Position numbers and translations under genes: made by a program
Shown here: positions 18,809 through 27,398 of the stretch, one piece after another
Layout of the letters: every line of letters starts with the position of its first letter
Position numbering within the stretch: the first letter of the stretch is position 1
DNA from: Micromonospora sp. NBC_01699
Lineage (GTDB): Bacteria; Actinomycetota; Actinomycetes; Mycobacteriales; Micromonosporaceae
DNA length: 64,000 bases
Assembly: GCF_036250065.1 (NCBI RefSeq)
Contig: NZ_CP109199.1
Location: forward strand, 434,001 to 498,000
Reading direction: 5' to 3'
Notes under the pieces: model-generated
Database searches by the model: none
What the model was told of the DNA's origin: nothing
The model's input: the letters and a program-made list of their open reading frames with translations, nothing else

Positions 18809-19843
18809 TCAGTACGGGCCGATGAAGTCGCGTGCCAGTTCATCCAACTCGACCGAGACCTTCTGGTCCATCCCCAGTACCTCCAGGCACGCCTTGGCGA
18901 TCGCCTCGGCGTCGGGGTTGAACGCCTGCTCCAGTGGCCAGGACACCGGTGCCGGGCTGTCCGGCAGGGTCACCCGGCGCACCGGGGCGCGCAGCGATCC
19001 GAGTACGTTCTCCGCGACCACGGCGGCCACCTCGGCGCTGAATCCGTACCGGGCCCAGCTGGTGTCGGCCACCACCAGGTGCCCGGTCTTCGCCACCGAG
19101 GTACAGATGATCTCCTCGTCCAGCGGGCGGATGCTGCGAACATCCACCACCTCGGCGTTGACGCCCCACTCGGTCAGCGCCTCGGCGGCCCGCTCGGCCT
19201 CGCGGACCATCAGCGAGGCGGCCACGATGGTGATGTCCTGCCCGGCTCGGGCGATCCGACCCACGCCGAAGGGAACCGCCACCGGCTCCTCGGGCACCTC
19301 ACCCTCGACCTCGTACAGACCTCGGTTCTCCAGCAGGACCACGGGGTTGTCCCCCTGAAGGGCGCTGATCAGCAGCCCCTTGGCGTCCGCCGGGGTGGCC
19401 GGGGTGGCCACGTACAGGCCGGGGAAGTGCCCGAAGATCGACTGGAGGCTCTGCGAGTGGGTGGCTCCCTGGCCCCAGCCGTGGCCGACCACACCACGCA
19501 GTACGACCGGCACGCCGCCCTGGTTGCCGTACATGTAGCGCCACTTCGCGGCCAGGTTGAAGATCGCGTCCATGGCCAGGAACATGAAGTCGTCGCGGGA
19601 GTAGACCACCAACGGCCGCATCCCCCTCGACGCCGCCCCGACGGCGATCCCGGCGAAGGCGTTCTCGCAGTTCGGGGTGTCGTGCATCCGGGTCGTCCCG
19701 AAACGTTCGGTGGGGGCGACGGTCGTACCGTAGATGCCCTTGCGGTCCGCGATGCTCTGGCCGGCGACGAAGATCCGTGGGTCGGCCTCCATGCATTGCA
19801 GGGTGGCCTCGCCGATCGCCTCGGAATACTTCAGCTTGCGCAT
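18809..19843 (-). CDS. Thiamine-diphosphate enzyme, E1 beta subunit (transketolase-like)
   Basis: 344 aa. It carries the Transket_pyr domain beginning LKYSEAIGEATLQCMEADPRIFV and the C-terminal transketolase domain (about 205-325, GRIARAGQDITIVAASLMV). This is the E1-beta layout of pyruvate/2-oxoacid dehydrogenases. The conserved Glu that activates ThDP is provided by this subunit. It pairs with E1 alpha 3 bp upstream, but no E2 lipoyl or E3 gene is near. So the pair probably does acyl transfer rather than acyl-CoA formation. In avilamycin and trioxacarcin-type clusters such pairs attach a two-carbon unit to a keto sugar. Confidence 0.92.
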   Translation of the reverse strand: MRKLKYSEAIGEATLQCMEADPRIFVAGQSIADRKGIYGTTVAPTERFGTTRMHDTPNCENAFAGIAVGAASRGMRPLVVYSRDDFMFLAMDAIFNLAAKWRYMYGNQGGVPVVLRGVVGHGWGQGATHSQSLQSIFGHFPGLYVATPATPADAKGLLISALQGDNPVVLLENRGLYEVEGEVPEEPVAVPFGVGRIARAGQDITIVAASLMVREAERAAEALTEWGVNAEVVDVRSIRPLDEEIICTSVAKTGHLVVADTSWARYGFSAEVAAVVAENVLGSLRAPVRRVTLPDSPAPVSWPLEQAFNPDAEAIAKACLEVLGMDQKVSVELDELARDFIGPY

Positions 19844-19846
19844 GTC

Positions 19847-20827
19847 TCACGCCTTCCCGCTGGGTCCGTACGCGCCGACGAGCAGGTTCTCGATCGCCGG
19901 GAACGGGCTCAGCTTCGCCTTGGTGATGGCCTGCCGCACCTCGTCCCGGAACTCCTGTTCCCAGGCGGCGACCTGATCGTCGATGGTGGAGGTTCGCTCC
20001 CGGACCACTTCGGTGGCCCGGCGGATCGGGCAGCGCTCGATCCACGAGTCGACCTCCGCCCTGGTCCGGAAATCGACGTCGTAGTCCCAGTTCGGGCCGA
20101 CGTGCTCGCGCCAGCGGTACGTCTCCAACTCCAGGAAGTACGGACCGTTGCCGGCCCGGCACCACTCGGCGGCCTGCTCGGCCGCGGCGCGTACCGCCAG
20201 GACGTCGTTGCCGTCGACCCGCTGGGCCGGCATGCCGTAGCCCCGGGCCCACCCGGTGATGCTGTTCCCCGGCGGCTGCCGGTACTCCAGCGGCGAGGAC
20301 AGCGAGTAGCCGTTGTTCTCGCAGACGAAGATGATCGGGACGTGCCGGACCATGGCGAAGTTCAGCGCCTCGTGGAACACGCCCTCCTCGGTCGCGCCGT
20401 CGCCGAAGAAGGTGGCGACCACGCCCGGCGAGCCCTCCAGCGCCATGGCCCACGCGGCACCGGTGGCGACCGAGATCATCTCGCCCAGGATGGCCGACGA
20501 GGCACCGAACCCGGCCTCGGTGTCGATCAGGTGCACCGAGCCGCCCCGGCCGTGCGTGCAGCCGCTTTCCCGGCCGTACAACTCGGCCACCATGGCGGAC
20601 AGGTCGCCCCCCTTGGCCAGGTACTGGGCGTGGCAGCGGTGGCTGCTGTAGACGAGGTCGCCGCGGCCCAGCGCGGCACACACGCCGACCGCCGCGGCCT
20701 CCTGACCGATGGACAGGTGCATCGGCGTACGCATCTCCTGCTCGTCGCGGTAAACCTCGGCGAGCGTCTCCTCAATGCAGCGGATGCGTACCATTTCGCG
20801 CAGCAGTTGCGCTGTGTCGACTGTCAC
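19847..20827 (-). CDS. Thiamine-diphosphate enzyme, E1 alpha subunit
   Basis: 326 aa. The ThDP/Mg2+ motif begins GDGATEEGVFHEALNFAM and ends with NN of FVCENNGYS at about residues 143-176. MHLSIGQEAAAVGVCAAL and YSSHRCHAQYLAKGGD near the N-terminus match the dehydrogenase E1 component family. Together with E1 beta it would decarboxylate pyruvate and transfer the C2 unit. It is the first gene of the operon E1 alpha-E1 beta-Gfo/Idh and is divergent from the sugar epimerase across a 302-bp promoter region. Assignment to sugar branching is inference from context; a fatty-acid starter-unit role is the main alternative. Confidence 0.92.
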   Translation of the reverse strand: MTVDTAQLLREMVRIRCIEETLAEVYRDEQEMRTPMHLSIGQEAAAVGVCAALGRGDLVYSSHRCHAQYLAKGGDLSAMVAELYGRESGCTHGRGGSVHLIDTEAGFGASSAILGEMISVATGAAWAMALEGSPGVVATFFGDGATEEGVFHEALNFAMVRHVPIIFVCENNGYSLSSPLEYRQPPGNSITGWARGYGMPAQRVDGNDVLAVRAAAEQAAEWCRAGNGPYFLELETYRWREHVGPNWDYDVDFRTRAEVDSWIERCPIRRATEVVRERTSTIDDQVAAWEQEFRDEVRQAITKAKLSPFPAIENLLVGAYGPSGKA

Positions 20828-21129
20828 TGGCTGACCCCCATTCTGGTGCCCGATCCGGCTGGGTGGACGGATTCCGGCGCGACGTGCGGGTAGATCGTCA
20901 TCCTGAATCTTAGGAATCCGGATCGTCGGCCAAAACCCCTATCAACCCTTGTTCTGTAAACAGGGGTGCGGCTAATTGGATCGCCCTTGACATCGGGTCG
21001 TACGGAAAACATATTTGACGGTGAGGTGCCGGGGCGTATGGCGCCAGCGGGAGTGTGCATCGCACTCCGGTGCGATGACTATTGATATCCCTTCTGCTGC
21101 CGTCCGAAGGCTCTGCTGAGGAGGATCTG
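20828..21129. promoter_or_regulatory. Divergent promoter region, E1 operon and epimerase
   Basis: This 302-bp region is A/T-richer than its surroundings. A half-site CCCCT (about 20936) is inverted relative to CAGGGG at about 20961, which would suit a dimeric activator. The rightward promoter is listed separately. It is a plausible target of the LAL regulator encoded at 21785-24538. Confidence 0.5.
20987..21015 (+). promoter_or_regulatory. Sigma-70 type promoter for the epimerase gene
   Basis: TTGACA (20987-20992, perfect -35) is 17 bp from CATATT (21010-21015, four of six matches to the -10). The start codon of the epimerase is 115 bp downstream. Optimal spacing makes this the best promoter seen in the window. 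Confidence 0.7.
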
Positions 21130-21747
21130 GTGAAGGTACGTGAACTCGCGGTCGCCGGCGCATTCGAATTCACGCCGAGCGTGCTGCCGGACAACCGGGG
21201 CGTCTTCTCGGAACTGCTACGCGTCGAATGGTGGCGCGAAATCCTGGGGCGGGACCTGCCGGTGGCCCAGGTGAACTGCACGGTCAACCACCGCAACGTG
21301 GTGCGCGGCGTGCACTTCACCAGACTCGTCGGACAGGCCAAGTTCGTGTGCTGCCTCTACGGATCCATGAACGACGTCATCGTGGACACCCGGATCGGCT
21401 CGCCGACCTTCGGCTGCCACGACTCGGTCCGGCTCGACTCGGACAGCCTCCGGATGGTCTACCTGCCGGAGGGGGTGGGCCACGGGATCGCCTCCCTGGC
21501 GGAACAGACCACCGCCTTCTACCTCTGCTCGGCGACCTACGACGCCTCGAACGAGTTCGGGGTGCATCCGCTCGACCCGCAGCTCGGCATCGACTGGCGG
21601 GGAATGCTCGGCGGCGCCGACCCCATCCTGTCCGTACGCGACAGCACCGCCCCACCCCTCCAGACCGTGCTGGAACAGGGCCTTCTGCCGCGCTACCAGG
21701 AGTGCCTGGAGGTCTACCGGACGGTCGGTGCGATGGAATCGAGGTGA
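21130..21747 (+). CDS. dTDP-4-keto-6-deoxyhexose 3,5-epimerase-like (RmlC family)
   Basis: 205 aa from the GTG at 21130 (GAGGAGG 7 bp upstream). The cupin fold of RmlC is clear: FTPSVLPDNRGVFSE at the start, NHRNVVRGVHFTR with the catalytic His, and GSMNDVIVDTRIGSPTFG. The YLPEGVGHGIASLAEQTTAFYLCS stretch holds the second active-site region and Tyr position. It epimerises C5, or C3 and C5, of a 4-keto sugar nucleotide, making L-configured sugars. In vancosamine-type pathways the homologue (EvaD) does C5 only. It would therefore decide the D/L series of one of the sugars. Confidence 0.92.
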   Translation: MKVRELAVAGAFEFTPSVLPDNRGVFSELLRVEWWREILGRDLPVAQVNCTVNHRNVVRGVHFTRLVGQAKFVCCLYGSMNDVIVDTRIGSPTFGCHDSVRLDSDSLRMVYLPEGVGHGIASLAEQTTAFYLCSATYDASNEFGVHPLDPQLGIDWRGMLGGADPILSVRDSTAPPLQTVLEQGLLPRYQECLEVYRTVGAMESR

Positions 21748-21784
21748 CCGGTCCGGACCCGGGGCGGCGCGGGTCCGCCGACGC

Positions 21785-24538
21785 TCAGCCGGCGTCGGCG
21801 ACCTCGTACCGGAGGCTGGCCGGCAGGTGCGTCCGCCGGCTCACCCGCAGCTTCCGGTACACCTGGGTGAGGTGCTGTTCCACCGTGCTCACGGTGATGT
21901 GTAGCCGACGGCTGATCTCGCGGTTGGTGTAGCCCAGCGCGGCCAGCGCGCCGACCCTGCGCTCGGCCGCGCTCAGCTCCTCCGTACCGGGCAACGGGGT
22001 GGCCGGGTCCCGGTCCGGCGGCGGCGGGCCGTCGGACTCGCCGCCGGTGGACCATCTCGCCGTACGGGCGGCCCGCCGCGCGGCCAACCGGGCCTTGTCG
22101 TGGTCGCCGAGCGCCTGGTACGCCTGGCTCAGCTCGGTGAGCGAGTGGGTCAGTTCGGACGGGTGCCCGACGGCCTCGAAGGCCCGGGTGGCCTCGCTCA
22201 GCAGCGTGATCCGGGCCTGCGGCGCACTGGTCCGGGCGATGATCCACAAAGCTCCGGCCCGGATCCGGCCGAACCCGGACGGGCAGCGGTCGAGCTGCTC
22301 ACCGGCCAGATCCCGGGCCCGGTCCGGCTGCCCCAACCGCAGGTACGCCGTTGCCGCGCCGAGCCGCCACGGCGCCAGCGTGGCCAGGTCGAGTCCCCAG
22401 TGGGCCATCAGCTCCCCGCAGGCGAGGAAGTCACCCAGGGCCGCCTGCGCGCGATCGACGGCCAGCCAGTAGTGGCCACGGGCGTAGCGGTAACGCAACC
22501 CGTCGCGGGTCTCCATCGCCGGCGCGGGCAGGTCGGACCAGGACACGTCGCCGAGCTCGTCGTACCGGCCGGTCAGGCTCAGCGACAGCAGTAGCGACGC
22601 CTGCGGCACGCTGACCGCCCAACCCCAACTCTCCCGGTCGAGCCGGTCGAGCGCGGTCCGGGCGTACCGCTCGGCCCCCGCCAGGTCGCCCTGTTGGCCG
22701 GCGATCTCCGACCGGATCCCGGCGAGGATCGCGGCCGCGGTCACCGCGCCCTGGTCGGTGGCCTGCTCCAGGAAGCCGTCGCACCACCGCGCGGCCTGGT
22801 CGGCCCGGTCGGCGTACACCAGCGCCTGTAGGGCGAAGACGACCGGTTCGAGGGCGGTCACGCCCACCTTCGCGCCCTCCAGGACCTGCTCGGCGGCGGC
22901 CAGGACCTGCTCGTCGGCGGTCCCGCGCAGCACCGCGACCAGGACGGCCGTCGCACGGCTGTACGGATCGACGGCCGGCCATCCGACCCCGCCCGACCCG
23001 GCGCCGCCGGCAAGGGCGGGGAAACGCCCCGCCACCGCCGGCATGGTGACGGCGAGCCATTCGCGCAGTGCCCGCAGCTCGCCGAGCAGCCAGGCCGAGG
23101 TCCCGTCCGAGGATCCGGCGAGCCGGCCGACCACGTCGAGCGCCTCCTCCACCCGGCCGTGCCAGAGCAGGCGGCGGGCCAGGTCGACGCCGCAACGCCC
23201 ACCTAGATCGCCGTCGCGCAGCGCCCGTCCGAGCCCGGCCAGGTGCCGACCGGCCGCGGCCGGGTTCACCTCCCATTCCGCACGGACCAGGAGGGCGGTG
23301 AGTTCCGCGCGCTGCCGGCCGTCGGTGGCGCACTCGCGGGCCAGCCTGAGCCGGTCGGCGGCCTCGGCCACCCGGCCGTCGGACAACGCTCGTTCGGCGA
23401 CCTCGCCGAGCACACCGGCGGCCCAGGGCTGGCCCGGCCCACCGGCCGCGACCAGGTGCCGGGCGACCGTCGAGGCCGGGGCGGCCTCGCGGTACAGCAG
23501 CTCGGCGGCGCGCTCGTGCCAACGGGCACGGGTCGCCCCGTCCATCTCGTCCAGCACGGCGGCGCGGGCGGCCGGATGACGGTAGGCGCCGGCGTGCAGC
23601 AGACCGGCGCGGTCCAGCAGCCGGAGCGCGCGTGCCGTGGTGCCGGTGTCGACCCCGGCGAGGCGGCCGACCAGCGCCGTCGCCGTACCGCCCCGGAGCA
23701 CGGCAATCGCCCTGGCCACCGCGAGCACGTCCGGCTCGGCCCGGTAGAGGCAGGTGACCACGGCCTGGGCGAAGGCTTCGCCGAGCACCGGCCCGGCCGG
23801 GCGAACCCCACCCGTGCCGGGCAGGCGCAGGTCCTCGACCAGCGCTTCGACCAGCGCCGGGTTTCCGCCGGTGACCCGGTGACAGGCGACGGCGAGCTGA
23901 CCCGCCGCCGGTTGACCGTGCTGGTCGACGAACAGTGCCCGTACCGCCGGCACGGACAGCGGTGCCAGCCGGAGCCGGTGGCAGCCCGGCTGCCGGACGA
24001 GTTCGGCCCGGAACCACGGGTCCATGACGGTCGAGGGGGCCTGGTCGCCGAGCACCAGCAGGATGCGGGCCGAATTCCGCCGACGCAGCAGCCAGAGCAG
24101 GCACTGCAACGACGGGTCGTCCGCGTGGTGCACGTCGTCCACGACGAGCACCACCGGCCGGTCGGTGGCGAGATCCAACAGTACGGAGCACCACTGCGCC
24201 ACCGGCGCCGCGCTCGCCCGTTCCGCTGCCGCCGGCCCGGCTCCCGTTGCCGGTTCCGTCGGTGTCACCAGGCCGTCCCGGACGTTCCCGGGGAGCCCGG
24301 CACCGGCGAGCAACTGGCGCAGCACACCGAGCGGTACGCCGCGTTCCGCCCGCGAGCCGGTCGCGGTGAGCAGGAGCGGACCGTCCCGTGTCCACCGTTG
24401 GGTGAAGGCGTTCAACAGCGCGGTCTTCCCGCTGCCCGGGGCACCGCTGACCAGTACCGCGCCGCCGTTGCCCCGTACGCACTGCGCCCGCAGGTCCTCC
24501 AGTCGTGCCAGCTCAAGGTCCCGTTCGACCAGATCCAT
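21785..24538 (-). CDS. LAL-family LuxR transcriptional regulator (AAA ATPase plus LuxR HTH)
   Basis: 917 aa. The start chosen (ATG 24538) is the MDLVERDLEL Met; a 14-residue upstream extension lacks homology. The N-terminal ATPase has Walker A GAPGSGKTALL at about 32 and Walker B VVLVVDDVHHADD near 125, followed by a long alpha-helical sensor region. A C-terminal LuxR HTH (LGYTNREISRRLHITVSTVE) lies in the last 70 residues. LAL proteins are usually pathway-specific activators of polyketide and macrolide clusters (PikD-like). It ends 37 bp from the epimerase stop. It likely activates the flanking divergent promoters in response to an unknown ligand and ATP. Confidence 0.93.
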   Translation of the reverse strand: MDLVERDLELARLEDLRAQCVRGNGGAVLVSGAPGSGKTALLNAFTQRWTRDGPLLLTATGSRAERGVPLGVLRQLLAGAGLPGNVRDGLVTPTEPATGAGPAAAERASAAPVAQWCSVLLDLATDRPVVLVVDDVHHADDPSLQCLLWLLRRRNSARILLVLGDQAPSTVMDPWFRAELVRQPGCHRLRLAPLSVPAVRALFVDQHGQPAAGQLAVACHRVTGGNPALVEALVEDLRLPGTGGVRPAGPVLGEAFAQAVVTCLYRAEPDVLAVARAIAVLRGGTATALVGRLAGVDTGTTARALRLLDRAGLLHAGAYRHPAARAAVLDEMDGATRARWHERAAELLYREAAPASTVARHLVAAGGPGQPWAAGVLGEVAERALSDGRVAEAADRLRLARECATDGRQRAELTALLVRAEWEVNPAAAGRHLAGLGRALRDGDLGGRCGVDLARRLLWHGRVEEALDVVGRLAGSSDGTSAWLLGELRALREWLAVTMPAVAGRFPALAGGAGSGGVGWPAVDPYSRATAVLVAVLRGTADEQVLAAAEQVLEGAKVGVTALEPVVFALQALVYADRADQAARWCDGFLEQATDQGAVTAAAILAGIRSEIAGQQGDLAGAERYARTALDRLDRESWGWAVSVPQASLLLSLSLTGRYDELGDVSWSDLPAPAMETRDGLRYRYARGHYWLAVDRAQAALGDFLACGELMAHWGLDLATLAPWRLGAATAYLRLGQPDRARDLAGEQLDRCPSGFGRIRAGALWIIARTSAPQARITLLSEATRAFEAVGHPSELTHSLTELSQAYQALGDHDKARLAARRAARTARWSTGGESDGPPPPDRDPATPLPGTEELSAAERRVGALAALGYTNREISRRLHITVSTVEQHLTQVYRKLRVSRRTHLPASLRYEVADAG

Positions 24539-24623
24539 CCCGTGCTGCCTCCCTCGACCGGGCCCGCGTGTCCCGTCCACGGGCCCGCGCCGACGGTTCC
24601 GCCGCTGTCGCCGCTGTCGCCGC

Positions 24624-25868
24624 TCAGACGATGTGGACGTCGGGGACGTAGAGGATCCAGCGGCCGCCGTTCTCCCGGAAGCGCCGCTCCTTGGCCATGA
24701 TCTCGTCGGCGTGGTTCCAGGCGAACAGCAGCGCGTAGTCGGGGTACGGGTTGCCGAACTCCTCGGGCGACAGCACCGGGATGTGCGAACCCGGGGTCAG
24801 TCGTCCCTGCTTCTCCGCGGTGGAGTCGAAGACGGCCGAGATCAGGTCCGGTCCGATGCCGCAGTAGTTCGCCACGGTCGCGCTCTTCGCGGTGGCCCCG
24901 TAACCGACGATGGTGTGGCCCTTCGAACGCAGGTCATGCAGCAGGGCGACCAGGTCGTCCCGGGTCCGGCTGATGTTCGCCGCGAACCGCTCGTACGTGT
25001 CCGGTGTGCCGAGCCCGAGGGCGTGCTCCCGGGCGAGCAGCTCCGCGACGGCGGGGTCGGGCTCCCGGGAGCCGGTACGGGCGACGGTGTACCGCACCGC
25101 GCCACCGTGTACGGACAGCCGCTCGGCGTTGATCAGCGAGAAGCCGTACGTGGCGGCCATCGCCTGGACCGACTGGATCGAGAAGAGATAGAAGTGCTCG
25201 TCGTAGATCTGGTCGAAGTAGGTGTGCTCGATGATGTCGCCGAGGTAGCGGTCCTCGAAGATGAACACCCCGTTCGGCGCGAGCAGCGCGTCCACGCCCC
25301 GGAAGATCGAGCCGATGTAGGCGATGTGGCTGATGGTGTTCGCGGAGAAGATGACGTCGGCGGGGCCATTCTCGGCCCGGATCGCCCGAGCGGACGTCTC
25401 CTCGAAGAACTCGACCCGTACCCGGATGCCCTTCGCCCGGGCGACGGTGGCCGCGCCGCCGGACGGGTCGACGCCCAGGTGCCGGATGCCCGCGTTGGCG
25501 ATGTCCTGGAGCAGGATGCCGTCGTTGCTGCCGACCTCGACCGCGAACGGGTCCGGCCCGGTCAGCTCGGTCTCCAGCAGGTGCCGGGCGGTCTGCTCGA
25601 AGTGCTTGCGCATCACCGCGGAGCCGGACGACCGGTACGGGTAGTCCAGGCGGAACATCTGGTCCCGGGGCACCTCCTCCAACTGTTGGACCATCGTGCA
25701 GGTCGTACAGAAGCCCACGGCCAGCCGGAAGAAGACCTCCGCGTCGGCCCGGTCGGGATCGACGAACGCGCTGGACACGGGCTGCTGCCCGAAGTCGAGG
25801 CATTCCTGGACGGCGCCGCCGCAGACGCGGCACTCGGCTACGGTCGGCGGTACGTCGTTGCCAAGCAC
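24624..25868 (-). CDS. NDP-hexose C-methyltransferase (TylCIII/EvaC type)
   Basis: 414 aa with the three-part layout of sugar 3-C-methyltransferases. An N-terminal zinc domain has CRVCGG at ~14 and CTTC at ~60. A SAM-binding domain has EVGSNDGILLQDI near 112. A C-terminal domain has GYGATAKSATVANYCGI near 310. The last part contains the His/Glu-containing HIPVLSPEEF region of the C_methyltransf family. It adds a methyl group from SAM to C3 (sometimes C5) of a 4-keto sugar nucleotide, as in vancosamine, mycarose and nogalose pathways. It is divergent from the aminotransferase, so the two are probably co-regulated. Confidence 0.94.
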   Translation of the reverse strand: MLGNDVPPTVAECRVCGGAVQECLDFGQQPVSSAFVDPDRADAEVFFRLAVGFCTTCTMVQQLEEVPRDQMFRLDYPYRSSGSAVMRKHFEQTARHLLETELTGPDPFAVEVGSNDGILLQDIANAGIRHLGVDPSGGAATVARAKGIRVRVEFFEETSARAIRAENGPADVIFSANTISHIAYIGSIFRGVDALLAPNGVFIFEDRYLGDIIEHTYFDQIYDEHFYLFSIQSVQAMAATYGFSLINAERLSVHGGAVRYTVARTGSREPDPAVAELLAREHALGLGTPDTYERFAANISRTRDDLVALLHDLRSKGHTIVGYGATAKSATVANYCGIGPDLISAVFDSTAEKQGRLTPGSHIPVLSPEEFGNPYPDYALLFAWNHADEIMAKERRFRENGGRWILYVPDVHIV

Positions 25869-26237
25869 TTAGGCAACCCCCTCGATAATTGTGGCGAGCC
25901 GGGACGAGGTCGGGCAGCCGTTGCTCGCCGCACGCGCCGGGCCCGGGTGGGAACAGTCACTGATTCCACGCTACGTGCGACAGCCTGTACCAGCGCATAT
26001 CCCCCTGTCATCTCCGAGTGTGCGCGTCGATACCGCAACACGGAAGATGCGGCGCCGGACAGCGAAGCTTGACGATATGCTTTGTGTTTGGCTCGACCAG
26101 TGGTAATGCGGAGCGAATTTTTCAGCTGTGACGTCTTTCCGTGCCTGGTTTGCTCGTCGCGGAGCGTAGCGGGCCGGGGCGGGAGTTCGGGCGCGGTACC
26201 GCACCGAACGGGGGACGTCCGCACCGTCGGAGGAAAG
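25869..26237. promoter_or_regulatory. Divergent region between C-methyltransferase and aminotransferase
   Basis: This 369-bp region contains no gene. It includes a CCCCCTGTC motif (about 26002), similar to the CAGGGG half-site in the epimerase promoter region, and a TTGACG at about 26069 that could be a rightward -35. Both are suggestive only. Confidence 0.4.
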
Positions 26238-27398
26238 ATGATCAATATCTCCCAGCCCAATCTCGGCGCCGAGGAACTCGAAGCCGTACGCGAGGTGTTC
26301 GCCGGAAACTGGCTGGGGTACGGCCCCCGGACCAAGAGGTTCGAGGCGGAGTTCGCCGAGTACCTGGACGTCGAGCCCGAGCGCCTCATCTTCATCAATT
26401 CGGCCACCTCCGGCCTGTTCCTGGCCATGGAGCTGCTCGACCTCGGCCCCGGCGACGACGTGCTGCTGCCGTCGGTCAGCTTCATCGCCGCGGCCAACGC
26501 CATCGCGTCCACCGGCGCCCGTCCGGTCTTCTGCGACGTGGACCCGCACACGCTCAACCCCTCGGTCGCCGACATCGAGCGGGCGCTGACCAAGCGGACC
26601 AGGGCGGTGCTGGTACTGCACTACGGCGGCCACCCCGGCGACCTGGTCAACATCGCCGCGTTCTGCCGGGAGCGCGGCCTTCCGCTGATCGAGGACGTGG
26701 CCGTGTCGATCGCCTCCGCGGTCGACGGCCAGCGCGTCGGCACCTTCGGCGACATCGCCACCTGGAGTTTCGACTCCCGCAAGGTGATCACTACGGGTGA
26801 CGGCGGCATGCTCTATGTACGCGACCCGGAACTCGGCTACCGTGCCCAGCGACTCGCCTACCACGGCGTGGACGACCGCAGCGCCTTCACCACCGCGTCC
26901 AAGGTGGCCCACCGCTGGTGGGAGCTGAGCATCCACGACGTCGGCCGGCGGCTCATCGGCAACGACATGACCGCGGCGATCGGCAGCGTACAGCTGCGTC
27001 GGCTGCCCGGCTTCGTGGAGTGGCGCCGCGCGATCAGCGAGACGTACGACCGGTTGCTGGGCGACGTCGAGGGCATCCGTCTCCCCCCACGGCTGCCGGC
27101 CGGGCACGAGTCGACCCACTACTTCTACTGGATCCAGCTCGACCCGGCCATCCGCGACCAGGTGGCCGAGGACCTGCTGGAACGCGGCATCTACACGACG
27201 TTCCGCTACGAGCCGCTGCACACCGTGCCGCTCTTCCAGTCCGACGCGGTCCTGCCCGGGACCGCGCAGGCATCCGCCGCCACCCTGCTGCTCCCCATCC
27301 ACCAGGGACTCGACGACGCCGAGGTCCGGACCGTGGCCGGCGAACTGTGCAAGGCCGTCGAACACCGACGGTCGGCCGTGAGGGGAGCACTGTCATGA
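26238..27398 (+). CDS. DegT/DnrJ/EryC1/StrS sugar aminotransferase
   Basis: 386 aa from the ATG at 26238 (GGAGGAAAG upstream). A PLP-dependent, fold-type I enzyme: NSATSGLFLAMELL binds the phosphate, EDVAVSIAS has the ring-stacking Asp, and WSFDSRKVITTGDGGML contains the Schiff-base Lys. It transfers an amino group from glutamate or glutamine to a 3- or 4-keto sugar nucleotide. With the 2,3-dehydratase, C-methyltransferase and N-methyltransferase it fits an EvaB-like role in a branched 3-amino sugar; regiochemistry cannot be read from the sequence. The stop overlaps the start of the next gene (ATGA). Confidence 0.93.
   Translation: MINISQPNLGAEELEAVREVFAGNWLGYGPRTKRFEAEFAEYLDVEPERLIFINSATSGLFLAMELLDLGPGDDVLLPSVSFIAAANAIASTGARPVFCDVDPHTLNPSVADIERALTKRTRAVLVLHYGGHPGDLVNIAAFCRERGLPLIEDVAVSIASAVDGQRVGTFGDIATWSFDSRKVITTGDGGMLYVRDPELGYRAQRLAYHGVDDRSAFTTASKVAHRWWELSIHDVGRRLIGNDMTAAIGSVQLRRLPGFVEWRRAISETYDRLLGDVEGIRLPPRLPAGHESTHYFYWIQLDPAIRDQVAEDLLERGIYTTFRYEPLHTVPLFQSDAVLPGTAQASAATLLLPIHQGLDDAEVRTVAGELCKAVEHRRSAVRGALS

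Noticed and set aside
17756-20893. 1045-aa plus-strand open frame opposite Gfo/Idh and E1 genes
   Set aside because: Spans three genuine minus-strand genes and reads as His/Val/Arg-rich noise with no recognisable motif.
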